Assembly (NCBI RefSeq): GCF_000710915.1
Contig: NZ_BAUA01000080.1
Span: 1-59,064, forward strand
DNA: 59,064 bases
Origin: Nocardia brasiliensis IFM 10847
GTDB taxonomy: Bacteria > Actinomycetota > Actinomycetes > Mycobacteriales > Mycobacteriaceae
Direction: 5' to 3'
Under the pieces are notes generated by a model, which saw nothing but the letters and a program-made list of their open reading frames with translations, made no database searches and was not told the DNA's origin. Below, piece by piece: positions 43,968 through 53,250 of this stretch. The translations under genes and the position numbers were made by a program. Every line of letters begins with the position of its first letter. Within the stretch, counting starts at the first letter, position 1.

Positions 43968-43990
43968 GATGACGACTGTCATCTGATGAC
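43968..43990. promoter_or_regulatory. Probable TetR operator in the oxygenase/regulator gap
   Basis: GATGAC (43968-43973) and GTCATC (43978-43983) are perfect arms around GACT, and GATGAC recurs at 43985-43990. The site is between the two divergent start codons. Confidence 0.65.
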
Positions 43991-44030
43991 GTACGTCCGC
44001 AAATGTAGGAGTCCGCCTAGAGTGTTGTCA

Positions 44031-44660
44031 ATGACGAACCAGGCCGTGCGCAGCTACGGCGGTGTCAGCGCCGCCGACCGCAGCGCCGAGCGTCGCGCTC
44101 GGCTGATCGCGGCCGCCCGCACGACCTGGGGCGAATCCGGGATCGCCGCCGTCACGGTGCGCGGCGTGTGCAAAGCCGCGGGGCTCACCGATCGGTACTT
44201 CTACGAGCACTTCCCCAACCGCGAGGAACTGCTGGCCGCCGTCGCCGACGAGGTGCGCGACCAACTGCTGGCGATACTCGTGCAAGCGGGAGTGTCGAGT
44301 GCTGGACCGGCCGAGGTCCAGCTCCGCACCGCACTCCAGGCATTTCTCGAGGCGGCCGCCGGTGATCGGCACATCCACCGCATCGTCGCCAGCGACCCCG
44401 GCGACCTGCCGGCCCTGGTGCGACGGCGACATGACGTGCTCACGATGATCGCCGACCTCGTGGTCGCGCACGCGCCCACCGCGCTCGGCATCACCGCCGA
44501 CCCGGCCTGGCTCCGCCGCGCAGCACTCTTCATCACCGGCGGTGTAAACCAACTCATCGAAGGGTGGCTGGACGGCACCCTCGACCTGACGACCGCCGCC
44601 CTCGCCGCCGAGTGCGCCGACATGTGCGTCAGCGTGCTCGGCAACGCGCGCACCTCGTGA
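44031..44660 (+). CDS. TetR-family regulator of the carotenoid oxygenase
   Basis: A 209-residue regulator. Helix-turn-helix: RLIAAARTTWGESGIAAVTV, then GVCKAAGLTDRYFYEHFPNRE. The C-terminal half is the ligand domain (FLEAAAGDRHIHRIVASDPGDL, LFITGGVNQLIEGWL). ATG 44031 is preceded by TAGAGT seven bases upstream, so the mRNA is probably leaderless. Control of the divergent oxygenase gene is inferred from position and the shared inverted repeat. Confidence 0.9.
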   Translation: MTNQAVRSYGGVSAADRSAERRARLIAAARTTWGESGIAAVTVRGVCKAAGLTDRYFYEHFPNREELLAAVADEVRDQLLAILVQAGVSSAGPAEVQLRTALQAFLEAAAGDRHIHRIVASDPGDLPALVRRRHDVLTMIADLVVAHAPTALGITADPAWLRRAALFITGGVNQLIEGWLDGTLDLTTAALAAECADMCVSVLGNARTS

Positions 44661-44665
44661 ACCCG

Positions 44666-44681
44666 GCCGGGTGATCCCGGC
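44666..44681. terminator. Short GC stem between convergent genes
   Basis: GCCGGG, TGAT, CCCGGC: a perfect 6-pair stem with a 4-base loop, six bases after the TetR stop codon and 18 before the end of the facing small gene. Confidence 0.55.
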
Positions 44682-44699
44682 GGGCTCAGCGCGGCGGTG

Positions 44700-44928
44700 C
44701 TCAGCGGGGCGGGGCGACCGCCGGATTCACTGCTGCTGGAACGGTGTTCAACGGTTCCGGGCGCGACACCATCGCCTCGTCCGGTTTGACGAACAGGTAT
44801 AGGACGAGCGTCGCGACCCACGCCGCCATCAGCATCGCGGTGGAACGTCGCGGTCGTACTGATTCCTTCAAGAGCGTGCTGGGGCGCACCGACTCCTTCA
44901 GAAGCGAGATGGTTCTACGTGGTCTCAC
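44700..44928 (-). CDS. Small membrane protein at the Rv3103c position
   Basis: A 75-residue protein. The basic N-terminus contains LLKESVRP twice (LLKESVRPSTLLKESVRP), followed by one membrane helix (AAWVATLVLYLFVKP) and a Pro/Ala-rich tail. Its GTG overlaps the end of mscS by 14 bases, so the two are coupled. In M. tuberculosis the gene between the MscS-like Rv3104c and ftsE encodes the proline-rich membrane protein Rv3103c; this gene takes the same place and has the same character, though it is shorter. Function unknown. Confidence 0.68.
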
Positions 44929-45760
44929 TGATACCCTCCCGGCGCAATGCTGCGGCTACCCGCACCCGCAGTTCGCGTCCGACTTCGAATTGTTTGCCTG
45001 GCAGTGTGCGGGCAACCATTCGGATGTTCATCTGGTCAACGGTCAGATCCTCGACACCCATCACCGAGGGCTCGTCGAGGAGCAGTGGCTTCAACCGAGC
45101 GTCTTCGTACGCCTTTGTACCGACGTCGTGCAGGATCTCGTTGATCCTGGTGATATCGGCCGTCGCGGGCACCGGTACGTCGATGGCGGCGCGGGCCCAA
45201 TCCTTCGACAGATTCGTCACTTTCACGATCTGCCCGTTGGGCACGGTGATCACTTCACCGTCCGAGTTGCGCAAGGTGGTGATCCGCAACGTGACGTCTT
45301 CGACGGTACCCTCGGCCATCTCCGCGGAGCCAGTCACCGCGATGCGAACTACGTCACCGAAGCCGTACTGCCGCTCGGTGATCAAGAAGAATCCGGCCAG
45401 GATGTCCTGCACGATGCGCTGCGCGCCGAAGCCGAGCGCGGCGCCCAGCACCGCGGCCGGGGCGACCAAACCGGTGATCGCGAAACCGAGTCGGCGCAGC
45501 ACCTCCATGCCGACCAGCACATAGACGATGGTGAGCACCACCCAGGTGACCACCTGCGCCAGCGCGTGCCGATGCTTTGCCGCCTCGGACCGCACCAGCG
45601 CGTCACCGCCGCGGAAGCCTTCGTCGATCTTGCGCGTGATCCGATCCCGGACAAACGTCGCGAATCGACTGAACAGCACCGCGCCGAGAATCAGCAGCAC
45701 GATCTCGAGACCATTGGAACGCAGCCAGTTCGTGGTCTCCGAGGTCGTCGCGAGTGACAT
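44915..45760 (-). CDS. MscS-family mechanosensitive channel
   Basis: A 281-residue membrane protein. Helices at IVLLILGAVLFSRFATFV, VTWVVLTIVYVLVGM and the pore helix GLVAPAAVLGAALGFGAQRIVQDILAG (read in two parts), followed by the beta domain (ITERQYGFGDVV, VEDVTLRITTLRNSDGEVITVPNG) that defines MscS. It opens on membrane tension to let solutes out. ATG 45760 has GAGGTG eight bases upstream; an in-frame start at 45796 is possible. It corresponds to Rv3104c next to prfB in M. tuberculosis. Confidence 0.88.
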   Translation of the reverse strand: MSLATTSETTNWLRSNGLEIVLLILGAVLFSRFATFVRDRITRKIDEGFRGGDALVRSEAAKHRHALAQVVTWVVLTIVYVLVGMEVLRRLGFAITGLVAPAAVLGAALGFGAQRIVQDILAGFFLITERQYGFGDVVRIAVTGSAEMAEGTVEDVTLRITTLRNSDGEVITVPNGQIVKVTNLSKDWARAAIDVPVPATADITRINEILHDVGTKAYEDARLKPLLLDEPSVMGVEDLTVDQMNIRMVARTLPGKQFEVGRELRVRVAAALRREGISETT

Positions 45761-45886
45761 GGTCAACACCTCGAGGGAACTTCCGACTGGATGCACGCCA
45801 GACAGGTTACCGGCGTCCGCACGCCGATTCCGCGCAAGCGGGCGGACTTAATGAGCAAAAAGCCGGACTTAACCGGGGTGTTCGCG

Positions 45887-47011
45887 CTAACTGGCCTGTT
45901 CGCGCATCCGCCAGCGGATGCCCGATTCGATGAAACCGTCGATGTCACCGTCGAGTACCGCCGACGGGTTGTTGACCTCATAGTTCGTCCGAAGATCCTT
46001 GACCATCTGGTACGGGTGCAGCACGTAGGAGCGCATCTGGTTGCCCCAGGAGGCGCCCTCGTTGGTCTTGAGCGCGTCCATCTCGGCGCGCTCTTCCTGC
46101 CGCTTGCGTTCGAGCAGCTTGGCCTGCAGCACCCGCATCGCCGAAATCTTGTTCTGGAGTTGGGATTTCTCGTTCTGGCAGGTGACCACGATGCCGGTCG
46201 GGATGTGCGTCAGGCGCACCGCCGAGTCGGTGGTGTTGACGCTCTGGCCGCCGGGCCCGGAGGAGCGGTACACGTCGACGCGTACCTCGCCTTCCGGGAT
46301 CTCGATGTGGTCGGTGGTCTCGACCACGGGCAGCACCTCGACCTCGGCGAACGAGGTCTGGCGCCGGCCCTGGTTGTCGAACGGGCTGATCCGCACCAGG
46401 CGGTGCGTGCCCATCTCCACCGAGAGCGTGCCGTAGGCGTAGGGCGTCTTCACCGCGAAGGTGGCGCTCTTGATCCCGGCCTCTTCGGCATAGGAGGTGT
46501 CATAGACCTCGACCGAGTACTTGTGCCGGTCAGCCCAGCGGATGTACATGCGCATCAGCATCTCGGCCCAGTCGGCGGCGTCCACGCCACCGGCACCTGA
46601 GCGGATGTTGACCAGCGCGTCGCGCTTGTCGTACTCGCCGGACAGCAGGGTGCGGACCTCCATCGCCTCCACGTCACCGTGCAGCGCAGCGCGTTCGGCG
46701 TCGGCATCGGCCAGCGCGGCCGTCCGCGAGTCGCCCTCTTCGCCCTCGGCCAGCTCGTAGAGCACCGGTAGGTCGTCGAGACGCTGGCGCAATTCCTCGA
46801 CCCGGCGCAGCTCACCCTGCGCGTGCGAGAGCTCACTGGTCACCTGCTGCGCGTGGTCCTGGTCGTTCCACAAATCGGGGTCTGCGGCTTGGTGCTCGAG
46901 CTCGTCGATACGTCGGCGCAGCTCCTCGATGTCGAGGACCGATTCGACCGTCTTGAGGGTGGCGTCGAGTTCGGCGAGATCAGCGGAAACGTCAGGATGC
47001 ACGATGCTCAA
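45887..47011 (-). CDS. prfB: Peptide chain release factor 2
   Basis: A 374-residue class I release factor. The stop-codon motif is SPF (RISPFDNQGRRQ), which marks RF2 (UAA and UGA), and the hydrolysis motif is GGQ (SSGPGGQSVNTT). The reading frame is continuous from ATG; the in-frame UGA and +1 shift that control prfB in many bacteria are absent, as usual in actinobacteria. It heads the prfB-mscS-small protein group conserved next to ftsEX in mycobacteria. Confidence 0.97.
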   Translation of the reverse strand: MSIVHPDVSADLAELDATLKTVESVLDIEELRRRIDELEHQAADPDLWNDQDHAQQVTSELSHAQGELRRVEELRQRLDDLPVLYELAEGEEGDSRTAALADADAERAALHGDVEAMEVRTLLSGEYDKRDALVNIRSGAGGVDAADWAEMLMRMYIRWADRHKYSVEVYDTSYAEEAGIKSATFAVKTPYAYGTLSVEMGTHRLVRISPFDNQGRRQTSFAEVEVLPVVETTDHIEIPEGEVRVDVYRSSGPGGQSVNTTDSAVRLTHIPTGIVVTCQNEKSQLQNKISAMRVLQAKLLERKRQEERAEMDALKTNEGASWGNQMRSYVLHPYQMVKDLRTNYEVNNPSAVLDGDIDGFIESGIRWRMREQAS

Positions 47012-47082
47012 GCCTACTGGTACAGCGTCACTGTCGAAGCAGCAGTGCGGCCGTGCCGGGTCGCGCCGGTGACCGGCGGCGC

Positions 47083-47931
47083 TCAGACCGCGCGCAATGC
47101 GCCGGGACGGCGGCCGGTCAGGGTGTCCAGAGCGCTCGCCGTCGCGTCGTCCGCGGGCAGGTGCACGATCAAGCGCTGATCGTCGTCGGCGGACAGTTCC
47201 AGGGTTTCGTAGGCCAGGCGCAGCGCCCCGGCCTCGGGGTGCACGAAACGGTTGATCCCGGTGGCGGCGGGGAGACTCGGCACGGTGTCGACCCGCTCGG
47301 TGAACTCCGGGCCGACGGTGACGGTGAGTTCGTCGGCCAGCACCGCGATGTGCGCGTCGTTGCGGAACGGGCCGTGCTTGAGCGTGGCGACCGCGTGATC
47401 GGCGAGGTGGTGCCAGTCCGGGTACGCAGTGCGGGCCCGCGGGTCGGTGAACACGAACCGGGCCAGGTTCGCCGGCGTGCTGTCGAACAGGCCGGTCGGC
47501 GCCATCAGCCGGTGGTAACCCTCGGTGTGCGCGAGCACCTCGGTCAGCCGGTTGACCACCACCGCGGGCGCGGGTTCGAGCCGGTCGAGCACGGCGCGGA
47601 CCGCGGGACGCACCTCGCGCGGCGGCTGCGCGTCACCCATGCAGGTGAACCCGCTGTCGGCCGATTTCGTGAGGCGGTACAGATGGATTCGGCCACTCGG
47701 GGTGAGCCGCAGCGCATCGGCGAGCGCCGAGAGCACCTGCGGTGACGGGCGACGATCGCGACCCTGCTCCAGACGGGTGATGTACTCCACGCTCACATCG
47801 GCCAACATCGCCAGCTCGGCGCGGCGCAGCCCGGGCGTGCGGCGGCGCGGCCCGGTGGGCAGTCCGACCTCGGCGGGGGTGACCGCCTCGCGGCGGGTGC
47901 GCAGGTACAGGCCCAGCTCGTTGTCGCTCAC
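47083..47931 (-). CDS. XRE-family regulator with MmyB-like ligand domain
   Basis: A 282-residue protein. An N-terminal helix-turn-helix (LGLYLRTRREAVTPAEVG, then TPGLRRAELAMLADVSVEYITRLEQG) is followed by the MmyB-like domain (EPAPAVVVNRLTEVLAHTEGY, FTDPRARTAYPDWHHLADHAV, FVHPEAGALRLAYETLEL). The family often controls a divergent oxidoreductase gene, and here a divergent FMN reductase gene lies 142 bases away. GTG 47931 has TACGTT six bases upstream, a leaderless start; GTG 47955 is the alternative. Confidence 0.9.
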   Translation of the reverse strand: MSDNELGLYLRTRREAVTPAEVGLPTGPRRRTPGLRRAELAMLADVSVEYITRLEQGRDRRPSPQVLSALADALRLTPSGRIHLYRLTKSADSGFTCMGDAQPPREVRPAVRAVLDRLEPAPAVVVNRLTEVLAHTEGYHRLMAPTGLFDSTPANLARFVFTDPRARTAYPDWHHLADHAVATLKHGPFRNDAHIAVLADELTVTVGPEFTERVDTVPSLPAATGINRFVHPEAGALRLAYETLELSADDDQRLIVHLPADDATASALDTLTGRRPGALRAV

Positions 47932-48073
47932 CTGTCGAACGTAACAAGCGGTCACCGGCCGAGGGTGTCCCTGCCACTACCACTCTCACGACGGTCTCCC
48001 TGGCCGGCGCGGCGGCCAGCAGATTGGTCAGCGCGGCGATCGGACGGTCGCCGGAACTGTGGAGGAGAAAACG

Positions 48074-48661
48074 ATGTCGGCTTTGAAACTCGCGGTGATC
48101 ATCGGCAGCGTGCGGGAGGGACGGTTCGGACCCGTTGTCGCGGAATGGTTCGCCGAGCACGCCGGCAACCACGGGGCGTTCGAGGTGGACGTGATCGACC
48201 TGGCCGAAGCGCACATTCCGCTGGCGCTGCCCGAGGTGCCGCCCGCGCTGGACCCGAATCCCGAGCGCCCGGCAGGCATGGCGGATCTCACGCGGCGGCT
48301 GACCGAGGCCGACGCGTTCGTGATCGTCACGCCCGACTACAACCGCAGCATCCCCGCGGCGCTGAAGGCGGTGATCGACTGGCATTTCACCCAATGGGAC
48401 AGCAAGGCAATCGGATTCGTCGGATACAGCGGGCTGAGCGGCGGGCTGCTCGCGATCGAGCACCTGCGGCAGATCTTCAACGAGCTCAACGCGCACACGG
48501 TGCGCAACTACGTCTCGTTCCCGCGCTACTACCTGCTGTTCGACGAGCAGGGCAAGCTGCGCGATCCCGAGGAGCCCGCCGCGGCGGCCCAGGCCATGCT
48601 CGGCCAACTGCACTGGTGGGCCGAGGCGTTGAGTACGGCTCGCGCCGTCACGGTGTCTTGA
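48074..48661 (+). CDS. NADPH-dependent FMN reductase (flavodoxin-like fold)
   Basis: A 195-residue flavoprotein. FMN-binding loop VIIGSVREGRFGP at the start, then VTPDYNRSIPAALKAVIDW, the usual second FMN motif of the NADPH-dependent FMN/azo/quinone reductase family. It would reduce flavin, quinone or azo compounds using NAD(P)H. GGAGG at 48061-48065 gives a clear start at 48074. Divergent from the XRE/MmyB-type regulator that likely controls it. Confidence 0.9.
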   Translation: MSALKLAVIIGSVREGRFGPVVAEWFAEHAGNHGAFEVDVIDLAEAHIPLALPEVPPALDPNPERPAGMADLTRRLTEADAFVIVTPDYNRSIPAALKAVIDWHFTQWDSKAIGFVGYSGLSGGLLAIEHLRQIFNELNAHTVRNYVSFPRYYLLFDEQGKLRDPEEPAAAAQAMLGQLHWWAEALSTARAVTVS

Positions 48662-48768
48662 CCCGGCTGGTCGTGCCCCGGTGCGGGCTCGGCGTGAACC
48701 CACGTCGACGACGCGCAACTCGCCCGCGCGGTCGCCCCGCTCGATGCCGGGACCGATAGGGTGCGTGC

Positions 48769-49554
48769 GTGGCTGACTACTCCTCTGATCTGGAACTCGC
48801 CCTGCGGTTGGCGGACGAGGCCGACGCGATCACCCGGGCGCGGTTCGGCGCGCTCGACCTGCGGGTGGACGCCAAGCCGGATCTGACGCCGGTATCGGAC
48901 GCGGATCTGGCGGTGGAGAAGGCGATCCGCCAGGTGCTGGCCGAGCAGCGACCGAGCGATGCGGTGCTGGGGGAGGAGTTCGGCGGCGACGTCGAATTCG
49001 AGGGCAGGCAGTGGGTGATCGACCCGATCGACGGCACCAAGAACTTCGTGCGCGGGGTGCCGATCTGGGCCAGCTTGATCTCGCTGCTGGACGACGGTGT
49101 TCCGGTGGTGGGCGTGGTGAGCGCGCCCGCGCTGTCCCGGCGCTGGTGGGCGGCGGCGGGCGCGGGCGCCTGGCATCGCGTCGACACCGTGGCGCCGAAA
49201 TCGATCGCGGTGTCCGCGGTCGGCGAACTCGATGCAGCCAGCCTCGCCTTCTCCAGTCTGTCCGGCTGGCAGGAACGCGGCCTGCGGGACAAGTTCCTCG
49301 CCCTCACCGACGCCGTGTGGCGCGTGCGCGGCTACGGCGACTTCTTCACCTACTGCCTGCTCGCCGAGGGCGCCGTCGACATCGCCACCGAACCCGAAGT
49401 GTCCCTGTGGGATCTGGCCGCCCTCGACATCCTCGTGCGCGAAGCCGGCGGCCGCTTCACCTCGCTCGACGGCACCCCGGGCCCGCACGGCGGCGACGCG
49501 ATCGCCACCAACGCTCTGCTGCACGACGAGACTTTGGCGCGGCTGCGAAACTGA
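48769..49554 (+). CDS. hisN: Histidinol-phosphatase (inositol monophosphatase family)
   Basis: A 261-residue metal-dependent phosphatase. Motifs: GEEFG, WVIDPIDGTKNFVRGVP and EVSLWDLAALDILVREAGG, the three metal-binding segments of the IMPase superfamily. The wording KNFVRGVPIWASLI is that of actinobacterial HisN (Rv3137-like), the histidine-pathway enzyme that dephosphorylates histidinol phosphate; a general sugar phosphatase is the alternative. TAGGGT ends six bases before the GTG, so the mRNA is probably leaderless. Confidence 0.85.
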   Translation: MADYSSDLELALRLADEADAITRARFGALDLRVDAKPDLTPVSDADLAVEKAIRQVLAEQRPSDAVLGEEFGGDVEFEGRQWVIDPIDGTKNFVRGVPIWASLISLLDDGVPVVGVVSAPALSRRWWAAAGAGAWHRVDTVAPKSIAVSAVGELDAASLAFSSLSGWQERGLRDKFLALTDAVWRVRGYGDFFTYCLLAEGAVDIATEPEVSLWDLAALDILVREAGGRFTSLDGTPGPHGGDAIATNALLHDETLARLRN

Positions 49555-49583
49555 TCGGCCTCAGCTGTTCCGCCGGTCCGTCG

Positions 49584-50111
49584 TCAGGCGTCGGGCGGGG
49601 TCAATAGGCGTTCCATCAGGACGACGTTGATGTTGCCGTGGAAGTGTGCCGGGAGCGGGACTTCGCGGAGTTCGGTGAAACCCTGTGCGGTGTAGTACTT
49701 CCGGAGCACCGGATTGTTGGCGGCGGTGTCGAGGCGTTGCAGCGTGACGCCCTGGTCGAGGGTGTAGTCGGTGCAGAACTGGATGATCCGGCCGCCGAGT
49801 TCGCGGCCGCGCTGTTCCGGCGCAACCATGAGGCCGTGGATGTAGCCGGCCTCGGTGTCGTCGTCGGCGCCCCAGAAATCCGGATCGCGCCACACGAGGC
49901 GGACCGTCGCGAGCAGCGCTCCGGTGTCGTCGCGCCAAACGAACCATTCGCCCCGGTCCGCCTCGGCCGCGACGAGTGCGGCGGGGTATTCGCCCGGATG
50001 CCACTGGTCGATGCCGTTGTCCACCATCCACCGGGCGAGGCGATCCCGCAGGTGCGCGATGTCTTCGGCGTCGGCGCGGGTGGCCGCGATCATGGGAGCG
50101 GGTTCGGGCAT
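49584..50111 (-). CDS. GNAT-family N-acetyltransferase
   Basis: A 175-residue acetyltransferase. The core motif is YIHGLMVAPEQRGRELGGRIIQF (strand, then the R-x-x-G-x-G acetyl-CoA loop, here RGRELGG), with the final YTAQGFTE segment. The N-terminal part contains WMVDNGIDQWHPGEYP and WFVWRDDTGALLATVRLVW. Substrate unknown. The ATG has GGAAAGGAAG upstream. It converges on hisN with a 29-base gap. Confidence 0.88.
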   Translation of the reverse strand: MPEPAPMIAATRADAEDIAHLRDRLARWMVDNGIDQWHPGEYPAALVAAEADRGEWFVWRDDTGALLATVRLVWRDPDFWGADDDTEAGYIHGLMVAPEQRGRELGGRIIQFCTDYTLDQGVTLQRLDTAANNPVLRKYYTAQGFTELREVPLPAHFHGNINVVLMERLLTPPDA

Positions 50112-50151
50112 GCTGCTTCCTTTCCGAACTGCGGCGTGCTGCACATCTGTT

Positions 50152-51123
50152 CTACCGCGTGGGAGTAGCGGGGGTGAGGTCGATATCGGCCGGCGGGCGC
50201 AGGCGGCGCAGAGCGCCGTCCATCGCGGTGAAGTACAGCGCCCACGAGTCGCCGTCGGGCGCGATCCGGACGGAGGTGGTCCCGTCGGGCGGGTTACGCG
50301 TCGCGCCCGGTTTGATCAGCCCGGTGATGATCGCGCAGGCTGCGCCGGTGCGGGGATCCACCTTGTTGATCGCGCCGAAGGCGTGGTCGGCGACGAACAG
50401 GGTGTCCGAGCGCGTGGCTTCCATATCGTCGGGAAGGGTGACCAGATTCGGTATACCGGCGATGACGACAGGGCTTTCCGGTGCGTCCAGCGGCACGCGG
50501 AAGATCCGCATGGTCAGGTTGTCGGTGTAGATCGACCGTCCGTCCGGCGCCAGTGCGAGTCCGTTGGTGAGCGGCAGGCTGGACCAGGTTCGGGTGTACT
50601 CACCGGTCGAGGGGCGGTAGCGGCCGATCCCGGTCTGCGGCGCTTGCACACCGATGGTGGTGAAGAGCAGATCGCCATCGGGTAGCAGCAGCAGGCCGTT
50701 CGGGCCGTTCAGCCCGGTGAGCAACACGGTCACCGCGCCGGTCGCGATCTCGTAGCGTTGCAGCGTGCCCGGTGCGGCGGTGAGTCCGTCACCGGTGAGG
50801 AAGTAGACGTATGGCCCCGCGACTCGCACGCCCGCGGGGAAGTCCAGTCCGGTGAGCAGCTTCTCGAAACGACCGGCGCTGTCCACATGGGCGAGGAACC
50901 CGTCGACGATGCCGGTGACGTAGAACCCGCCCGCGCCGTCGTAGTCGAGATTCTCCAGGTTTCCCACGCCCTCGATCACGGTGCTCGCCTGCCAGCCGTC
51001 CGCGCACTGCGGCGTTGTCGTCGGCGCCGCGGCCGCGGTCGGCGTGGCCGTGGCGAGCCCCGCCGCGAGTGCGACCGTGAGCACGGCGGTCCTGATTCGG
51101 TTGCTCCCCAGCCCTATTGCCAT
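50152..51123 (-). CDS. Secreted SMP-30/gluconolactonase-like beta-propeller protein
   Basis: A 323-residue exported protein. Signal peptide at residues 1-34 (RIRTAVLTVALAAGLATA, cut near AAAAP). The mature part has propeller repeats such as GAGGFYVTGIVDGFLAHVD, GLNGPNGLLLLPDGDLLFTT and PLTNGLALAPDGRSIYTDN, like SMP-30/strictosidine-synthase-type six-blade propellers. Two Cys (CADGW and ACAII) could form a disulfide. Enzyme activity is not certain. ATG 51123 has TAGGTT seven bases upstream, so the mRNA is probably leaderless. Confidence 0.78.
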   Translation of the reverse strand: MAIGLGSNRIRTAVLTVALAAGLATATPTAAAAPTTTPQCADGWQASTVIEGVGNLENLDYDGAGGFYVTGIVDGFLAHVDSAGRFEKLLTGLDFPAGVRVAGPYVYFLTGDGLTAAPGTLQRYEIATGAVTVLLTGLNGPNGLLLLPDGDLLFTTIGVQAPQTGIGRYRPSTGEYTRTWSSLPLTNGLALAPDGRSIYTDNLTMRIFRVPLDAPESPVVIAGIPNLVTLPDDMEATRSDTLFVADHAFGAINKVDPRTGAACAIITGLIKPGATRNPPDGTTSVRIAPDGDSWALYFTAMDGALRRLRPPADIDLTPATPTR

Positions 51124-51319
51124 GTGCGCCAACCTAACAGGGGCAGTCCGACGGCTCATGTCGGCGAATTCCGGGTGATTCGGCGCGGTCGCAGGTCAGA
51201 GCAGTGGGCCGGAACCGCGGGATCTGGGTTTGTCCCCATGTGGAGTAATCGAGAACCGAGCTGGGGAATCGGTCGACGTACCGGTGGCGCCGCGCGCGGG
51301 CACTCGTAGGATGGGCCGG

Positions 51320-53191
51320 GTGACTCCCCCCGATGCATTCGCGGCCGTGGCGACCGACACCGAACCCGGTGTGGACCCGGGATCCGTTGCGGCGCAAGAG
51401 GTCCTACGTCGGGTCTTCGGTTACGACAGCTTCCGCGGCGATCAGCGCGAGATCGTGGACCACGTGGTCGCGGGTGGTGACGCGCTGGTGCTCATGCCGA
51501 CCGGCGGCGGTAAGTCGCTCTGCTACCAGGTCCCCGCGCTGGTACGTCCGGGTGTCGGTGTGGTGATCTCGCCGCTGATCGCGTTGATGCAGGATCAGGT
51601 GGACGCGCTCAGCGCGCTCGGGGTGCGCGCCGGATTCTTGAACTCGACCCAGTACCCGGACGAGCGTCGCACGGTGGAGGCCCAGTTCGTCGCGGGCGAG
51701 CTCGACCTGCTGTACCTGGCACCGGAACGATTGCGCTTGGAATCGACGGCGCAGCTGTTCGACCGGGGCAAGGTCGCGCTGTTCGCCATCGATGAGGCGC
51801 ACTGTGTCTCGCAGTGGGGCCACGACTTCCGGCCCGACTACCTCGCGCTGTCGGTGCTGCACGAGCGCTGGCCGGACGTGCCGCGCATCGCGCTGACCGC
51901 GACGGCTACGGGCAAGACCCGGGACGAGATCGTGCAGCGCCTGGACCTCGGCTCCGCCCGCCGGTTCGTCGCCAGCTTCGACCGGCCGAACATCCAGTAC
52001 CGGATCGAACCGAAGAACAAGCCCGATCGTCAGCTGCTGGAGTTCATCAACACCGAACACGCGGGCGACGCGGGCATCGTCTACTGCCTGTCGCGCAATT
52101 CGGTGGAGAAGACCGCTGCCTTCCTCACCGAGAACGGTATTCGCGCGGTGCCGTATCACGCCGGGCTGGACAACCGCACCCGCGCGCAGAACCAGGCGCG
52201 CTTCCTGCGCGAGGACGGCTTGGTCGTGGTCGCCACCATCGCGTTCGGCATGGGCATCGACAAACCGGATGTGCGCTTCGTCGCGCACCTGGACCTGCCG
52301 AAATCGGTCGAGGGCTACTACCAGGAGACCGGTCGCGCGGGCCGCGACGGGCTGCCGTCGACGGCCTGGATGGTGTACGGCCTCAACGATGTTGTGCAGC
52401 AACGCAAGATGATCGATTCGTCCGAGGGTGACGCCGCTCATCGGCGGCAATTGCAGCTGCACCTGGACGCGATGCTCGCGCTGTGCGAGACGGTCAGTTG
52501 CCGACGGGTACAGCTGCTCAACTACTTCGATCAGCCGGGCGCTTCGTGCGGCAACTGCGATACCTGCCTCACACCGCCGGAGTCCTGGGACGGCACCGTG
52601 CCGGCGCAGAAACTGCTGTCCACGGTGCTGCGGCTCAAGCGCGAACGCGGCCAGAGCTTCGGTGCGGGTCATATCGTCGATATCCTGCTCGGCAAGAAGA
52701 ATCCCAAGGTGCTGCAACACGATCACCACGAGCTGAAGGTGTTCGGGATCGGCACCGACCTGCGCGATATCGAATGGCGCGGCGTGGTGCGGCAATTGCT
52801 CGCCGGTGGGCTGCTCGCCGTGCACGGCGACTACGGCGTGCTGACGCTGACCGAAGCGAGCAACGAGGTGCTGTTCGACGGACGTCAGGTGCTGCTGCGT
52901 CGGGAACCGGAGCGGGTCACCAAACCGGCCCGTGCCGCGAAGGCGGCCAAGGCCGCGGTCGATATGGCGCCCGCGGATGTGCCGGTGTTCGAGCGGTTGC
53001 GGGAATGGCGGGCAGCGACCGCCAAAGAGCAGGGCGTCCCGGCCTACGTCGTCTTCCACGACGCCACGCTGCGCGAGATCGCGGCGCGCAAGCCGTCGAG
53101 CCTGACCGAACTCGGGAGCGTGGGCGGCGTCGGCGAGAACAAGTTGGCCAAGTATGGCGAAGGGGTACTCGAGGTACTGGCCGGAGAGTGA
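51320..53191 (+). CDS. recQ: ATP-dependent DNA helicase RecQ
   Basis: A 623-residue 3'-5' helicase. Motif I MPTGGGKSLCYQ, DEAH box DEAHCVSQWGHDFRPDY, motif VI QETGRAGRDG, zinc-binding cysteines (CETVSCRR and CGNCDTC), an RQC winged helix, and a C-terminal HRDC domain (VFERLREWRAATAKEQGVPA). It unwinds DNA in recombination and repair. GTG 51320 is preferred because TAGGAT lies seven bases before it; ATG 51311 is in frame but overlaps that box. Many actinobacteria lack a full RecQ with HRDC, so its presence is of note. Confidence 0.95.
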   Translation: MTPPDAFAAVATDTEPGVDPGSVAAQEVLRRVFGYDSFRGDQREIVDHVVAGGDALVLMPTGGGKSLCYQVPALVRPGVGVVISPLIALMQDQVDALSALGVRAGFLNSTQYPDERRTVEAQFVAGELDLLYLAPERLRLESTAQLFDRGKVALFAIDEAHCVSQWGHDFRPDYLALSVLHERWPDVPRIALTATATGKTRDEIVQRLDLGSARRFVASFDRPNIQYRIEPKNKPDRQLLEFINTEHAGDAGIVYCLSRNSVEKTAAFLTENGIRAVPYHAGLDNRTRAQNQARFLREDGLVVVATIAFGMGIDKPDVRFVAHLDLPKSVEGYYQETGRAGRDGLPSTAWMVYGLNDVVQQRKMIDSSEGDAAHRRQLQLHLDAMLALCETVSCRRVQLLNYFDQPGASCGNCDTCLTPPESWDGTVPAQKLLSTVLRLKRERGQSFGAGHIVDILLGKKNPKVLQHDHHELKVFGIGTDLRDIEWRGVVRQLLAGGLLAVHGDYGVLTLTEASNEVLFDGRQVLLRREPERVTKPARAAKAAKAAVDMAPADVPVFERLREWRAATAKEQGVPAYVVFHDATLREIAARKPSSLTELGSVGGVGENKLAKYGEGVLEVLAGE

Positions 53192-53215
53192 CATTCTGCA
53201 CCTTCCCGGCATTTG

Positions 53216-53250
53216 TCCCGCGGGCCTGACAACGGTTCGGGCTCGCGGGA
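53216..53250 (+). terminator. Stem-loop terminator after recQ
   Basis: TCCCGCGGGCC (53216-53226) and GGCTCGCGGGA (53240-53250) pair with one mismatch around 13 bases, 24 bases past the recQ stop. Confidence 0.7.

Noticed and set aside
45887..47011. Programmed +1 frameshift in prfB
   Set aside because: The frame is continuous with no in-frame UGA near codon 25, as in other actinobacteria.
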